Positions 9,501 through 17,718 of a stretch of 47,365 nucleotides of DNA are shown piece by piece. Location: assembly GCA_015064895.1 (NCBI GenBank), contig SVRI01000017.1:1-47365 (forward strand), read 5' to 3'. The position numbers and the translations under genes are program-made. Positions within the stretch are counted from its first letter, which is position 1. Every line of letters starts with the position of its first letter. This DNA comes from Oscillospiraceae bacterium (GTDB lineage Bacteria; Bacillota; Clostridia; Oscillospirales; CAG-382). A model generated the notes under the pieces. That model did no database searches and was not told the DNA's origin. It saw only the letters and a list, made by a program, of their open reading frames with translations.

Positions 9501-10847
9501 TTATTCTTCGTCGTTCTTAACAAGCTTCAAGGCTTCAGCAAGCTTTCCGCCGAATGAGCCGGATGCTTCCTTCTTGCCTTCCATGATTTCGTTGAATGCC
9601 GCAGAGCGTGCTGCAGATACGCTCTTAATATCAATCTTGTTAAAGCCGGTAAGACGTGCCGCAAGTCTTGCATTCTGACCTTCCTTACCGATAGCAAGGG
9701 ATAGCTGGTCATCCTCAACAAGTACATAACAGCTTCTTTCGCCCGTTTCCTTAACGGAAACTACCTGTGCAGGTGAAAGGGCTGCTCTGATAAATTCTTC
9801 AGCATCTTCGCTGTACTTGATAATATCAATCTTTTCACCCTTGATTTCGGATGTGATATTGTTCTTTCTGATACCCTTGGGGCCGATACATGAGCCGATG
9901 GGGTCTACATTGTCATCTCTTGAGTAAACGGCAATCTTTGTACGGGAGCCTGCTTCACGGGAGATAGACTTGATAATAACGGTACCGTCCTGAATTTCGG
10001 GAACTTCAAGCTCAAAGAGACGTTTAACAAGTCCCGGATGCTTTCTTGAAAGCACGATTGAAGGACCCTTTGTTTCCTTCTTGACAACAGTTACATAAAC
10101 CTTTATCTTATCGCCTTCAACAAGTCTTTCACCGGGTATCTGTTCGTTCTTGAAGAGAGTTACTTCGTTTCTGCCGAGTGTGAGAACTGCGTTGCCTGTA
10201 ACAGGGTCAACTCTTGTAACAATGGCACTTACGATTTCGTCCTTCTTGCCTTCGTATTCCTTGACCATAATGTCACGTTCTGCTTCTCTGATACCCTGAA
10301 TAATAACCTGCTTTGCGGTCTGTGCGGAAATTCTGCCGAAGTTCTTTGTCTTTACTTCGATTTCAACGATATCGCCGTAGTTATAGCTCTTCTTGATTTC
10401 ACGAGCCTGTTCAAGGGTGATTTCGGTTCTTTCATTGAACACGTGCTTCTTGAGCTTCTTTACAACATTGCCTTCTTCATCGTATTCAAACCTTGTGTTT
10501 TCGTCTTCTTCGTCTTCAAATTCTTCATCAAGGTCAAGGTCAACATCCTCAGGGCTCTCTTCTTCAAGCGCTTCTTCGGGATATTCTTCCATTGCCTCAA
10601 TTTCTTCTTCGGAAAGCTCTGTCTTTAAGGGAATTTCATCCCAGCCTTCGGGGTCAACAACTAAAAGCTGCTTATAAACCTTAACATCCTGCTTTACGGG
10701 GTCAAGCACAACTCTTACGTTGGAATAGCCGTTATCCTTCTTGAATGCACTCTGAAGTGCCGCTTCAACCTTCTGGAGCATATACTCTTTGGGAATGTTC
10801 TTCTGCTTTTCGAGAAGGTCCAGTGCCTTAAAAAATTCCTTATTCAT
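9501..10847 (-). CDS. nusA: Transcription termination/antitermination factor NusA
   Basis: Binds RNA polymerase and nascent RNA and modulates pausing, termination and antitermination. The 448 residues contain an N-terminal RNAP-binding domain, an S1 domain (around GDIVEIEVKTKNFGRI and later) and two KH domains (IGSCIGPKGIRKNNI; LAIGKEGQNARLAARL). The C-terminal acidic repeats of proteobacterial NusA are absent, as is usual in Bacillota. Unusual: residues about 75-135 form a strongly acidic stretch of Glu/Asp inside the N-terminal domain, between the KVYKQLLVV strand and the EITLEQA helix. Normally only a short loop sits there. Confidence 0.96.
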   Translation of the reverse strand: MNKEFFKALDLLEKQKNIPKEYMLQKVEAALQSAFKKDNGYSNVRVVLDPVKQDVKVYKQLLVVDPEGWDEIPLKTELSEEEIEAMEEYPEEALEEESPEDVDLDLDEEFEDEEDENTRFEYDEEGNVVKKLKKHVFNERTEITLEQAREIKKSYNYGDIVEIEVKTKNFGRISAQTAKQVIIQGIREAERDIMVKEYEGKKDEIVSAIVTRVDPVTGNAVLTLGRNEVTLFKNEQIPGERLVEGDKIKVYVTVVKKETKGPSIVLSRKHPGLVKRLFELEVPEIQDGTVIIKSISREAGSRTKIAVYSRDDNVDPIGSCIGPKGIRKNNITSEIKGEKIDIIKYSEDAEEFIRAALSPAQVVSVKETGERSCYVLVEDDQLSLAIGKEGQNARLAARLTGFNKIDIKSVSAARSAAFNEIMEGKKEASGSFGGKLAEALKLVKNDEE

Positions 10848-10890
10848 TTTTTGTCAATTCCTCCAATATTTATGTTAATTTTATTATTCA

Positions 10891-11376
10891 CTAAAACTCA
10901 CAAACGGTCTTTATGCTTGAATATTCCTTGGGACCCAGCTTAACGCTTGTTCCCGCAACATCAAGAGTTACAACACCGCTTTCTTCATCGTATGAAGAGA
11001 TGTTTCCGTCAAAGGATTTTTTACCGTCCTTTGCAGCATAAAGCTTAACTATTACCCTTTCACCGATAAATGCCTTAATATGCTCGGCTGTTTTAAGTTC
11101 TCTTTCAAGTCCCGGTGACGAGATTTCAAGATAATAGCTTCCTTCGATGGGGTCTGCCTCATCAATAATGGGTTCAACCGCATCATTAACCATTTCGCAG
11201 TCATCAAGGCTGATGCCTTCGGGCTTGTCGATGTAGATAATGAGATTATGGTCGGGACCTTCCTTTACAAATTCAACATCCCAGAGCATACATCCGCATT
11301 CTTCAACAGCCTCTCTTACCAGTTCCGTTACTCTGCTTGCAATGTTACCTTTTTTCTTTTCCTGCAAAACATCCAC
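10891..11376 (-). CDS. rimP: Ribosome maturation factor RimP
   Basis: A 161-residue protein needed for 30S assembly. Typical blocks are the N-terminal domain with LWDVEFVKEGPDHNLIIYIDKPEGISLDDCE, the ISSPGLEREL turn, and the small C-terminal SH3-like domain. It is first in the rimP-nusA-ylxR-ylxQ-infB-rbfA operon. A promoter and a leader hairpin lie just upstream. Confidence 0.95.
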   Translation of the reverse strand: MDVLQEKKKGNIASRVTELVREAVEECGCMLWDVEFVKEGPDHNLIIYIDKPEGISLDDCEMVNDAVEPIIDEADPIEGSYYLEISSPGLERELKTAEHIKAFIGERVIVKLYAAKDGKKSFDGNISSYDEESGVVTLDVAGTSVKLGPKEYSSIKTVCEF

Positions 11377-11404
11377 CTCTTTACGTATTTGTCGTAAACA
11401 AACA

Positions 11405-11432
11405 TTAAAGAGCGATCCGGTGACCGCTCTTT
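11405..11432 (-). promoter_or_regulatory. 5' leader hairpin of the rimP operon
   Basis: TAAAGAGCG pairs with CGCTCTTTA across a 10-nt loop, in the untranslated leader between the promoter and the rimP start. Only a weak T-rich stretch follows, so it could be a weak attenuator or simply a leader fold. Confidence 0.5.
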
Positions 11433-11457
11433 AACCTTTCTATAAACTTACAATAGT

Positions 11458-11486
11458 AATATACCACAATAAAAAGAAAAAATCAA
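11458..11486 (-). promoter_or_regulatory. Promoter of the rimP-nusA-infB operon
   Basis: Minus strand TTGATT (11481-11486), 17-bp spacer, TATATT (11458-11463), about 80 bp before rimP. Confidence 0.7.
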
Positions 11487-11544
11487 GTGTTTTTCATAAT
11501 TTTCTTCATTATATTTATAAATTTGTTAAATATTGCCATTATCA

Positions 11545-11574
11545 TTGACAAATGCCCCTTGTTAATGGTATTAT
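11545..11574 (+). promoter_or_regulatory. Promoter of the GH127-type gene
   Basis: Consensus TTGACA (11545-11550), 18-bp spacer, TATTAT (11569-11574), about 36 bp before the start codon. It is divergent from the rimP promoter. Confidence 0.75.
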
Positions 11575-11609
11575 TGATGAGTAAAACACTACTTTGAAAG
11601 GTGATTGCC

Positions 11610-13907
11610 ATGAACAACATTACATCTGTATGCCCCGAAAACAGTGCATACAAGTACAGACCCGAAACCGACGTACTCTTCAAAATGCCCGACGGTTCTT
11701 TCCACCAGACAGGTTTAATTGATGCGACCATTAAATACATAGAAAACATCCAGCTCAAACGCTCCGATTTCTGGCGTGCATTTGTTGAGCAGTTCAGAAC
11801 ACACCCCGACTCGGATATGCGTGCCTGGCGAGGTGAATACTGGGGTAAAATGATGAGAGGTGCCTGCTTTACATATCAGTACACTCAGGATGAAGAATTA
11901 TACGGCATTCTCACCGATACCGTAAAGGATCTTATGACAACCCAGGACGAACTGGGAAGAATATGCACATACAGTGTCGAAACAGAATTTGACGGCTGGG
12001 ATTTATGGTGCAGAAAGTATGTACTTCTCGGCTTCCAGTACTTCCTTGACATCTGCCGTGATGATACACTTCGTTCTGAAGTTATCGAATGCATGAAAAA
12101 GCACGCCGACTACATCATGAAGTATGTAGGTTCTCCTTCCGAGGGCAAGCGTGAAATCACCTCCTGCACAAGAAACTGGTTAGGTCTCAACTCATCCTCT
12201 ATCCTTGAGCCGTATGTTCGTCTTTACAATCTTACAGACGAAAAGAAGTATCTCGACTATGCCGAATACATTGTAAACTGCGGCGGTATTTCCGAGGGCA
12301 ACATCTTTGAGCTTGCATATGAAAACAAGCTCTGCCCCTTTGAATATCCTACAACCAAGGCATACGAAATGATGAGCTGTTTCGAGGGTCTTTTGGAATA
12401 CTACAGAGTCACAAAAATCGAAAAGTACAAGACTGCTGTCATAAACTTTGCAAACAAGGTTCTTGAATCCGACATCACAATTATCGGATGCTCAGGCTGT
12501 ATCCATGAGCTTTTTGACAACTCCTTAAAAACCCAGACAGCCTCCGACCATCTCGACGTTATGCAGGAAACCTGCGTTACCGTTACATGGATGAAGTTCT
12601 GCCATCAGATTCTCTGTGTAACAGGCGACTCTCACTTTGCCGATGCCATTGAAACATCAACCTACAACGCACTTTTAGGTTCTGTAAATTCCTACGGCTC
12701 TACAAATCTCAACGGCTTTGCTTTTGACTCCTATGCTCCCCTTCTTCTTGACATAAGAGCTGTACGAAGCGGCGGTTATCAGCCCATGGAAGGCGATGTT
12801 ACAGGTTACGGCTGCTGTGCTTGTATTGCCTCTGCCGGTACTGCACTTATGGGACTTTCAAGTGTTATGCAGTCGAAAGGCGGTCTTTATGTAAACCTTT
12901 ATGTTCCCGGTACGGTTAATGCAAAAACACCTGCCGGCACCGACATAAATCTTAAAATTGACACGGAATATCCCGTAAAGAACACCGTCAACATCTTTGT
13001 ACAAAAGGCAACGGGCGACGAAGAATTTACTCTCGGTTTCAGAATCCCCTCCTGGTGCAAAAAGGCTGACATGACAGTCTGCGGTGAAAAGGTTGAAGTT
13101 AAGTGCGGCAGCTATGCAGAAATCACACGCAAGTGGAAGTGCTGTGACAAGATTACCCTCGTGTTTGACATGCCCATGCTTGCAGTTTTACCTCCTCTTG
13201 GCGGATACGACGAAAACTCAAAGTACTTAATAGCACTCAAGAAGGGTCCGCTTGTATTTGCAAGAGATGCCCGCCTTGGTGAAAAGGTTGACAGCCTTGT
13301 TGACATAAAGTACGATGAAAACATGGTTGTTGATGCCACTGCCACAGAAATCGGATTTGACAACCTCTGTGCATACAAAATTCCTAACAAGGACGGCACA
13401 TATTTTACCGTCTGCGACTTTTCGAGTGCAGGAAAGACATGGGATGCAGAGTCTGTTATGACGGTATGGATGCCCATGAAGAATTACTGGACACCCGACC
13501 TTACAAAGCCCGTAACCCTCAACAACGGAACAAACTTTTTCTCTGTATTAAATGACTACTTAACACCCGTAAGAGGCGACAGAGTCCGCGAAATCTTTAC
13601 ACTTGAAGAAACAGACGGCGGTTACTTTATAAAAGCCTCCGACGGAAGATACGTTACGGCTGTCAAGCACAATGTCATTGACAGATACTATCTTGTTCTC
13701 AGAGACAAGGGACAGGAAAATCAGGTATGGAATTTTGAACACTTTGTTCAGCACAGATACAGAATGACTACTCCCAATCTTCCCGGTGCCATTACTCACG
13801 CATATGTTGACCATGATATATTTATCTTGGTTGACAAGGACAAGAGTGATGTTGTTCTGGGTGTAAGCTACACAAATAATGCGTTTATAACAATCAAAAA
13901 CGTCTAA
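11610..13907 (+). CDS. GH127-type glycoside hydrolase (probable beta-L-arabinofuranosidase, DUF1680)
   Basis: A 765-residue cytoplasmic enzyme; no signal peptide is visible. The ATG at 11610 is preferred over the GTG at 11601 because AAAGGTG lies 6 nt before the ATG and would overlap the GTG. The (alpha/alpha)6-barrel part carries the family's catalytic set: Glu-Thr-Cys in MQETC (about residues 320-322) and the Cys-Cys pair in GYGCCAC (about 402-403). In characterised members these bind zinc and use a cysteine nucleophile. The C-terminal ~100 residues (GGYFIKASDGRYVTAV ... QVWNFEHF) look like a beta-trefoil or other binding module, which many members lack. The substrate is probably a beta-linked L-arabinofuranosyl end group on plant glycoprotein or pectin, but GH127 relatives vary. 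It is monocistronic. Confidence 0.85.
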   Translation: MNNITSVCPENSAYKYRPETDVLFKMPDGSFHQTGLIDATIKYIENIQLKRSDFWRAFVEQFRTHPDSDMRAWRGEYWGKMMRGACFTYQYTQDEELYGILTDTVKDLMTTQDELGRICTYSVETEFDGWDLWCRKYVLLGFQYFLDICRDDTLRSEVIECMKKHADYIMKYVGSPSEGKREITSCTRNWLGLNSSSILEPYVRLYNLTDEKKYLDYAEYIVNCGGISEGNIFELAYENKLCPFEYPTTKAYEMMSCFEGLLEYYRVTKIEKYKTAVINFANKVLESDITIIGCSGCIHELFDNSLKTQTASDHLDVMQETCVTVTWMKFCHQILCVTGDSHFADAIETSTYNALLGSVNSYGSTNLNGFAFDSYAPLLLDIRAVRSGGYQPMEGDVTGYGCCACIASAGTALMGLSSVMQSKGGLYVNLYVPGTVNAKTPAGTDINLKIDTEYPVKNTVNIFVQKATGDEEFTLGFRIPSWCKKADMTVCGEKVEVKCGSYAEITRKWKCCDKITLVFDMPMLAVLPPLGGYDENSKYLIALKKGPLVFARDARLGEKVDSLVDIKYDENMVVDATATEIGFDNLCAYKIPNKDGTYFTVCDFSSAGKTWDAESVMTVWMPMKNYWTPDLTKPVTLNNGTNFFSVLNDYLTPVRGDRVREIFTLEETDGGYFIKASDGRYVTAVKHNVIDRYYLVLRDKGQENQVWNFEHFVQHRYRMTTPNLPGAITHAYVDHDIFILVDKDKSDVVLGVSYTNNAFITIKNV

Positions 13908-13910
13908 TTT

Positions 13911-14101
13911 ACAATCCCTCAGTCACTTCGTGACAGCTTTCAGCCCTTCTCACAAGCAAGCTTATGAGCCGCTTTAGCTAAAAACAACCACACAGGGTTG
14001 TTTTCTTCACGCGTCGCGCCCTTTACACAAGGGAGCCGGATTTTGAATAAGCCCGCCTTGTGTAAAGGAGGGTGGCAGCCGCAGGCTGTCGGGAGGATTG
14101 T
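13911..14101. repeat. 191-bp MITE-like palindromic element
   Basis: The ends ACAATCCCTC and GGAGGATTGT are imperfect inverted repeats. Inside are hairpins GTCAC/GTGAC, AAAACAACC/GGTTGTTTT (about 13981-14004) and CCTTTACACAAGG/CCTTGTGTAAAGG (14020-14032 / 14056-14068). From memory, short elements with the TTTACACAAGGGAGCC core recur in many Clostridia genomes. It has no coding capacity and lies between the GH127-type gene and luxS. Confidence 0.75.
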
Positions 14102-14107
14102 TATAAT
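14099..14107 (+). promoter_or_regulatory. Extended -10 promoter of luxS
   Basis: TGTTATAAT matches the extended -10 form (TG-n-TATAAT) 28 bp before the luxS ATG. The TG comes from the last bases of the 191-bp element. No good -35 is seen, which fits an extended -10. Confidence 0.55.
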
Positions 14108-14134
14108 ACGATTCAAAACAAAGCTGAGGTAAAT

Positions 14135-14587
14135 ATGAAAAAAATAGCTTCTTTTACAGTAGACCACACGGTACTTGAAACAGGAATATACGTTTCACGC
14201 ATTGACGGTGACATCACAACCTACGACCTTCGTACCAGAAAGCCCAACGGCACCGATTTTATGGACCATTCCACAATGCACACCTTTGAGCACATGTTTG
14301 CGACTTATGTCAGAAATTCTTCCATTGCAGATGATGTAATCTACTTCGGCCCCATGGGTTGTCAGACAGGCTTTTATCTCCTTGTGAGAAATGCAGACAA
14401 CGAGAATGTACTTGAAGTAACCAAAAAGGTGCTGACTGACATTATAAATCACGAGGGCGACGTATTCGGAAATTCCGAAATTGAGTGCGGAAACTACAGG
14501 ACACTTGATTTACAGAAAGCAAAGAGTGAAGCAGAGCTTTATCTTGATGTTTTAAATTCGACTGTTCAGACATTTAAGTACAACTAA
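14135..14587 (+). CDS. luxS: S-ribosylhomocysteine lyase
   Basis: Splits S-ribosylhomocysteine into homocysteine and DPD, the precursor of autoinducer-2, in the activated methyl cycle. The 150 residues carry the metal motif HTFEH (His49, Glu52, His53), the active Cys76 in GPMGCQTGF and the third ligand Cys118 in ECGNY. The start at 14135 is chosen because the upstream extension reads through the repeat element and has no family similarity; GAGGT precedes the ATG by 4-5 nt. It is a single gene with its own terminator; no pfs or metabolic partner is adjacent. Confidence 0.95.
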   Translation: MKKIASFTVDHTVLETGIYVSRIDGDITTYDLRTRKPNGTDFMDHSTMHTFEHMFATYVRNSSIADDVIYFGPMGCQTGFYLLVRNADNENVLEVTKKVLTDIINHEGDVFGNSEIECGNYRTLDLQKAKSEAELYLDVLNSTVQTFKYN

Positions 14588-14599
14588 CAGAAATACTGA

Positions 14600-14630
14600 A
14601 AGCACGGAGTAAAATCCGTGCTCTTTTTTT
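14600..14630 (+). terminator. Terminator of luxS
   Basis: AGCACGGA pairs with TCCGTGCT around a 6-nt loop, followed by CTTTTTTT. Confidence 0.9.
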
Positions 14631-14668
14631 AATTTTTATTTTTTTGAATGTGGAAATATTATGGAATG

Positions 14669-15490
14669 CACGGGGAATACTCGCAATAAGCAGGTTGTAG
14701 TTGTCACATAAACAACTTCTTTTATTCGTACTTTTGCCCCGATGCAAAAGTACCAAAAAATCTCCACTCAAAAAGAGGGGATGGCTCATTCGGGAAAAGT
14801 AAAGTGCAAAAAGGCAAATTTTGACTCGAACAAATGAAACGGGATACTTCTACGAAGCCGTCAAAATTTGGTCAACTTCAAACTTCAACGTCACTGCCGC
14901 CCTCATTCCGCTGACCTCCCCTCTTTCGCCGTGGTGGCTTAACTTCCCTCATTTGTTTTGGTGCAAATTTGAAGTAAAATTGGCTAACTGGATTAAATAT
15001 GACAAATGATGCGTTTCAAACCATATCTGAAACCTTTTCGCGAAAATGAGAGTTTAAAATTCAGTAATTACTTACCCGCGTTGTGAGAGGTAAGCCGCCG
15101 CGGGTCGGGAAAGCCCGACAGCAAATTCACGGGAAATTTCATTTATCCACCAATTATAGGTGTCGCACAAATAGTGTGAGGAGTTAAGCCTCCACGGCGA
15201 AAGAGGAGAGGTCAGCGCAGACTCGCCGAGATTGTGGTTTTTGCTGTTGTTGGTGTCGAGCCATCTCCTCTTTTTGAGTGGAGAATTTTTGGTTCTTTTG
15301 TTTCGGGACAAAAGAACGAATAATAGATGCTGTTTATGCGACCACGAGTGTTTGTTTTTAATCCGAAATACCCCGTACATTTGCCGTCGGGCTTCCCCGA
15401 CTTGTTTCGGGACAAAAGAACGAATAATAGATTGTCAGCGGCAACTCGCCGCCCGTCGGGCTTCCCCGACTTGTTTCGGGACAAAAGAAC
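14669..15490. repeat. Bipartite inverted element, copy B
   Basis: The largest copy. The left arm has GTACTTTTGC/GCAAAAGTAC and AAAGAGGGGA/TCCCCTCTTT. The right arm, inverted, has AAAGAGGAGA/TCTCCTCTTT and hairpin GTTCTTTTGT/ACAAAAGAAC. The right flank carries two more copies of the TTTCGGGACAAAAGAAC unit, each next to a GTCGGG/CCCGAC hairpin, so the tail has been amplified. It lies in the convergent gap between luxS and the unknown surface protein. Confidence 0.85.
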
Positions 15491-15527
15491 AAAAAAAGAC
15501 GGTACGTGCCGTACAACGTACCGTCTT
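15491..15527 (-). terminator. Terminator of the surface-protein gene
   Basis: Minus strand AGACGGTACGT pairs with ACGTACCGTCT and is followed by T7. Strong stem. Confidence 0.9.
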
Positions 15528-15577
15528 CCTTATTTGTTAATCAGTTCTGAATGAATAAATCAGAAAAACCAATCAAA

Positions 15578-16909
15578 TTACTGATTCTTCTTCTTCTTGC
15601 CGAGAACTACAACAACTACAACTACTACAACAACTGCAACAACGATAAGAATGATTGCCCATACAGGGAAACCAGCCTTAGCGTCTTCTTCTTCAGTTAC
15701 CACAGGCTCAGGAACATTAACTGGGCCGTTGGTATTTGAAGGCTTCTTTGTTGCTTCTTCTTCCTTAACCTGCTTTGAAGGTCTTGTAGTTTCTCCGGAA
15801 GGAGTGATAGCTTCAACAGCACCTTCGGGAACTTCTGTGAGAGGTTCAACGCCTTCAGCGTATACATTAACGATTTCGTCAACAGCAGCTGTAGCAGCGC
15901 CTCTTACAGCGATTGCATCTGTGTTTAAGAGATCAAGTGCTTCCTGATCAGCAGCGTCAACGAGTTCAGCAGCGATTTCTTCCATATCAACCTTAGCCTG
16001 AGCGATTGTGGAAAGAGCAGCAGCAACATTATCGTCAGCTACACCGCCTGCAGCCATGATACCGTCTGCAAGGCATGTATCGATGTCGCTAAGATATGTT
16101 TCGATGCTTGTCTTAACTTCGTTCTTGCTGAGTTCGAATGCACGGTTAGCAAGTTCTTCTTCAGAAATGCCTTCGCCTTCCTTAACGGAAACTGTGTACT
16201 TCCATGTGTTAAGGTCACCGAGAAGTGTACCTGTAACAACTACGTGTGCCTTACCGCCGAGTGTGTCGAGGAAAAGGTTGGAAGCGTCGATTGTCTTATC
16301 AGCGGGAACTTCATATACCATGTCGTTGTGCTTGTATGTAACCATGTACTGGCCGAGTTCATACTTAACGCTCATAGTAAGAGTGTCGCCGGACTGGAGA
16401 CCAAACATTCCATCGGGAGCTGCGGGATCTGTGCTTGTAGAGTTACCGAGACCTGTGAATGTGGGAGAATAGAATTCAACGTAGTTAGTGTTGAATCTGA
16501 TAAGGGGGTTGTAACCGCCTGTGGGAGCCATATCACCTGTGTTGAAGGGGTAAGGATTCTGAACGAGGAGAACACCGAACCAACAGTCGTTAGTAGGTGA
16601 AGGAACTTCTTCAAAGTTAACTGTAACTTCGAGACCGTCAAGACCAACCATATCCTTTGTAGCAACACCACCAAAGTTGTTGTCGCTCTTGAATTCCTTA
16701 TAGTAACCGCCCTGTTCTACAGTAACGGAACCGTCTTCATTTACATTCATAGATACGGGAGACTTACCCGCATTTGTACTATCGGAATAGCTTGCACCGG
16801 ACCATGTGTCATAACCGTCGCCCTTTACAAACTCTACAGCAGAAGCAGAAACTGCAACTGTTGCAACGATCATCATTGCTACGAGAGCATAAGATAAAAA
16901 CTTCTTCAT
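15578..16909 (-). CDS. Unknown membrane-anchored surface protein
   Basis: A 443-residue protein of unknown function. Residues 1-24 are a signal peptide ending at ASA. Residues about 25-245 are a Trp/Tyr/Gly-rich beta region resembling a concanavalin-type fold by look only. Residues about 245-360 are an Ala/Glu-rich helical region. A Pro/Thr/Glu/Lys linker and one C-terminal transmembrane helix (about 415-436) containing ten consecutive Val follow, ending with KKKKNQ. The topology is extracellular domain out, basic tail in. No LPXTG motif. The start is fixed by the signal peptide, although the ribosome site lies far upstream across a hairpin. Monocistronic with a strong terminator. Confidence 0.75.
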   Translation of the reverse strand: MKKFLSYALVAMMIVATVAVSASAVEFVKGDGYDTWSGASYSDSTNAGKSPVSMNVNEDGSVTVEQGGYYKEFKSDNNFGGVATKDMVGLDGLEVTVNFEEVPSPTNDCWFGVLLVQNPYPFNTGDMAPTGGYNPLIRFNTNYVEFYSPTFTGLGNSTSTDPAAPDGMFGLQSGDTLTMSVKYELGQYMVTYKHNDMVYEVPADKTIDASNLFLDTLGGKAHVVVTGTLLGDLNTWKYTVSVKEGEGISEEELANRAFELSKNEVKTSIETYLSDIDTCLADGIMAAGGVADDNVAAALSTIAQAKVDMEEIAAELVDAADQEALDLLNTDAIAVRGAATAAVDEIVNVYAEGVEPLTEVPEGAVEAITPSGETTRPSKQVKEEEATKKPSNTNGPVNVPEPVVTEEEDAKAGFPVWAIILIVVAVVVVVVVVVVLGKKKKNQ

Positions 16910-16918
16910 AATCAGTGT

Positions 16919-16955
16919 GTATCAATCAATTTTTTGACTGATACCTTCCTCCTTT
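16919..16955 (-). promoter_or_regulatory. Shine-Dalgarno separated from start codon by a hairpin
   Basis: On the minus strand AAAGGAGG (16948-16955) is followed by a hairpin (16919-16944: GTATCA-n-TCAA / TTGA-n-TGATAC) and then, 9 nt later, the ATG at 16909. Linear spacing is 38 nt, far too long. With the hairpin folded it drops to about 12 nt. Confidence 0.55.
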
Positions 16956-16984
16956 ACGAAATTAGTGTTTTTGTTTTTTTCCTT

Positions 16985-17040
16985 TAATAATATTTGATAC
17001 GCCGCGGCACTTAGTACGGCATGCCGAAGCAATATTATTA
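16985..17040. other. 56-nt perfect-ended hairpin between two minus-strand genes
   Basis: TAATAATATT and AATATTATTA form a 10-bp outer stem, with GC-rich inner pairs. No T-run follows on the minus strand, so it is not a classical terminator of the gene ending at 17046; it may be a 3'-end processing or stabilising fold. Confidence 0.45.
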
Positions 17041-17045
17041 CAAAA

Positions 17046-17714
17046 TTATTGTTTTTGCTTTACATTCCATTCAATGAGATTCTTTAAGAACTCTACATTG
17101 CCGTTGTAATACTCATCATCGTACTTTTTGTCCTTATCCGCTATACATATGATGTAATCCTCGGGGAAATATCCGAGCGTCATGGAAGCGGTATAGGCAT
17201 CAAGGTCGGAAAGGCGTATACCCTTGCCAGAAATAGCTTTGTCGGGCACATAGCCGAGAGTATCTTCAAAGGAAGCAAAGTATTTGAGGTTTCCTTTAAA
17301 GAAATCGGGTTGAATGATGTAAATTATACATTCACCGTCAGCAAGCTCAAGGTTGAATCTCTGTATGGGATTCATCTGCTCTGTGGGATTGAAAATTTTC
17401 TTATTGCCGCTTGCATTTTCTACCATGACAAACTTGTCAATTTTCATATCCACAACGGTCTTGCCGTCGTCGTTTGAGTCGATTGCAAAAGTGTCCTGCA
17501 TTTCAGTCATGAATGCATCTGCATCCTTTGCCGCAAGTCCCCTTTCACCTGCAACGTAGATGAAAACATCGTGTTCCTCACGTGAAAAGAACTGCACCGA
17601 GCAGACAACAAGTATTACAGTAGCAAGGAAACCGATTATAATCGGTGCCTTGAAATGATACCACACATTGTCGAGCCAGCCGAGGAATGTAACTTCTTGA
17701 CCTTTAAACTTCAT
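17046..17714 (-). CDS. Conserved-looking membrane protein of unknown function
   Basis: A 222-residue protein with a short cytoplasmic N-terminus, one transmembrane helix (about residues 24-46, PIIIGFLATVILVVCSVQFF) and a soluble outer domain rich in Asp/Lys. I recognise no family. It begins 4 bp after the lysS stop, so it is probably translated from the greA-lysS transcript. Confidence 0.7.
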   Translation of the reverse strand: MKFKGQEVTFLGWLDNVWYHFKAPIIIGFLATVILVVCSVQFFSREEHDVFIYVAGERGLAAKDADAFMTEMQDTFAIDSNDDGKTVVDMKIDKFVMVENASGNKKIFNPTEQMNPIQRFNLELADGECIIYIIQPDFFKGNLKYFASFEDTLGYVPDKAISGKGIRLSDLDAYTASMTLGYFPEDYIICIADKDKKYDDEYYNGNVEFLKNLIEWNVKQKQ

Positions 17715-17718
17715 TTCA

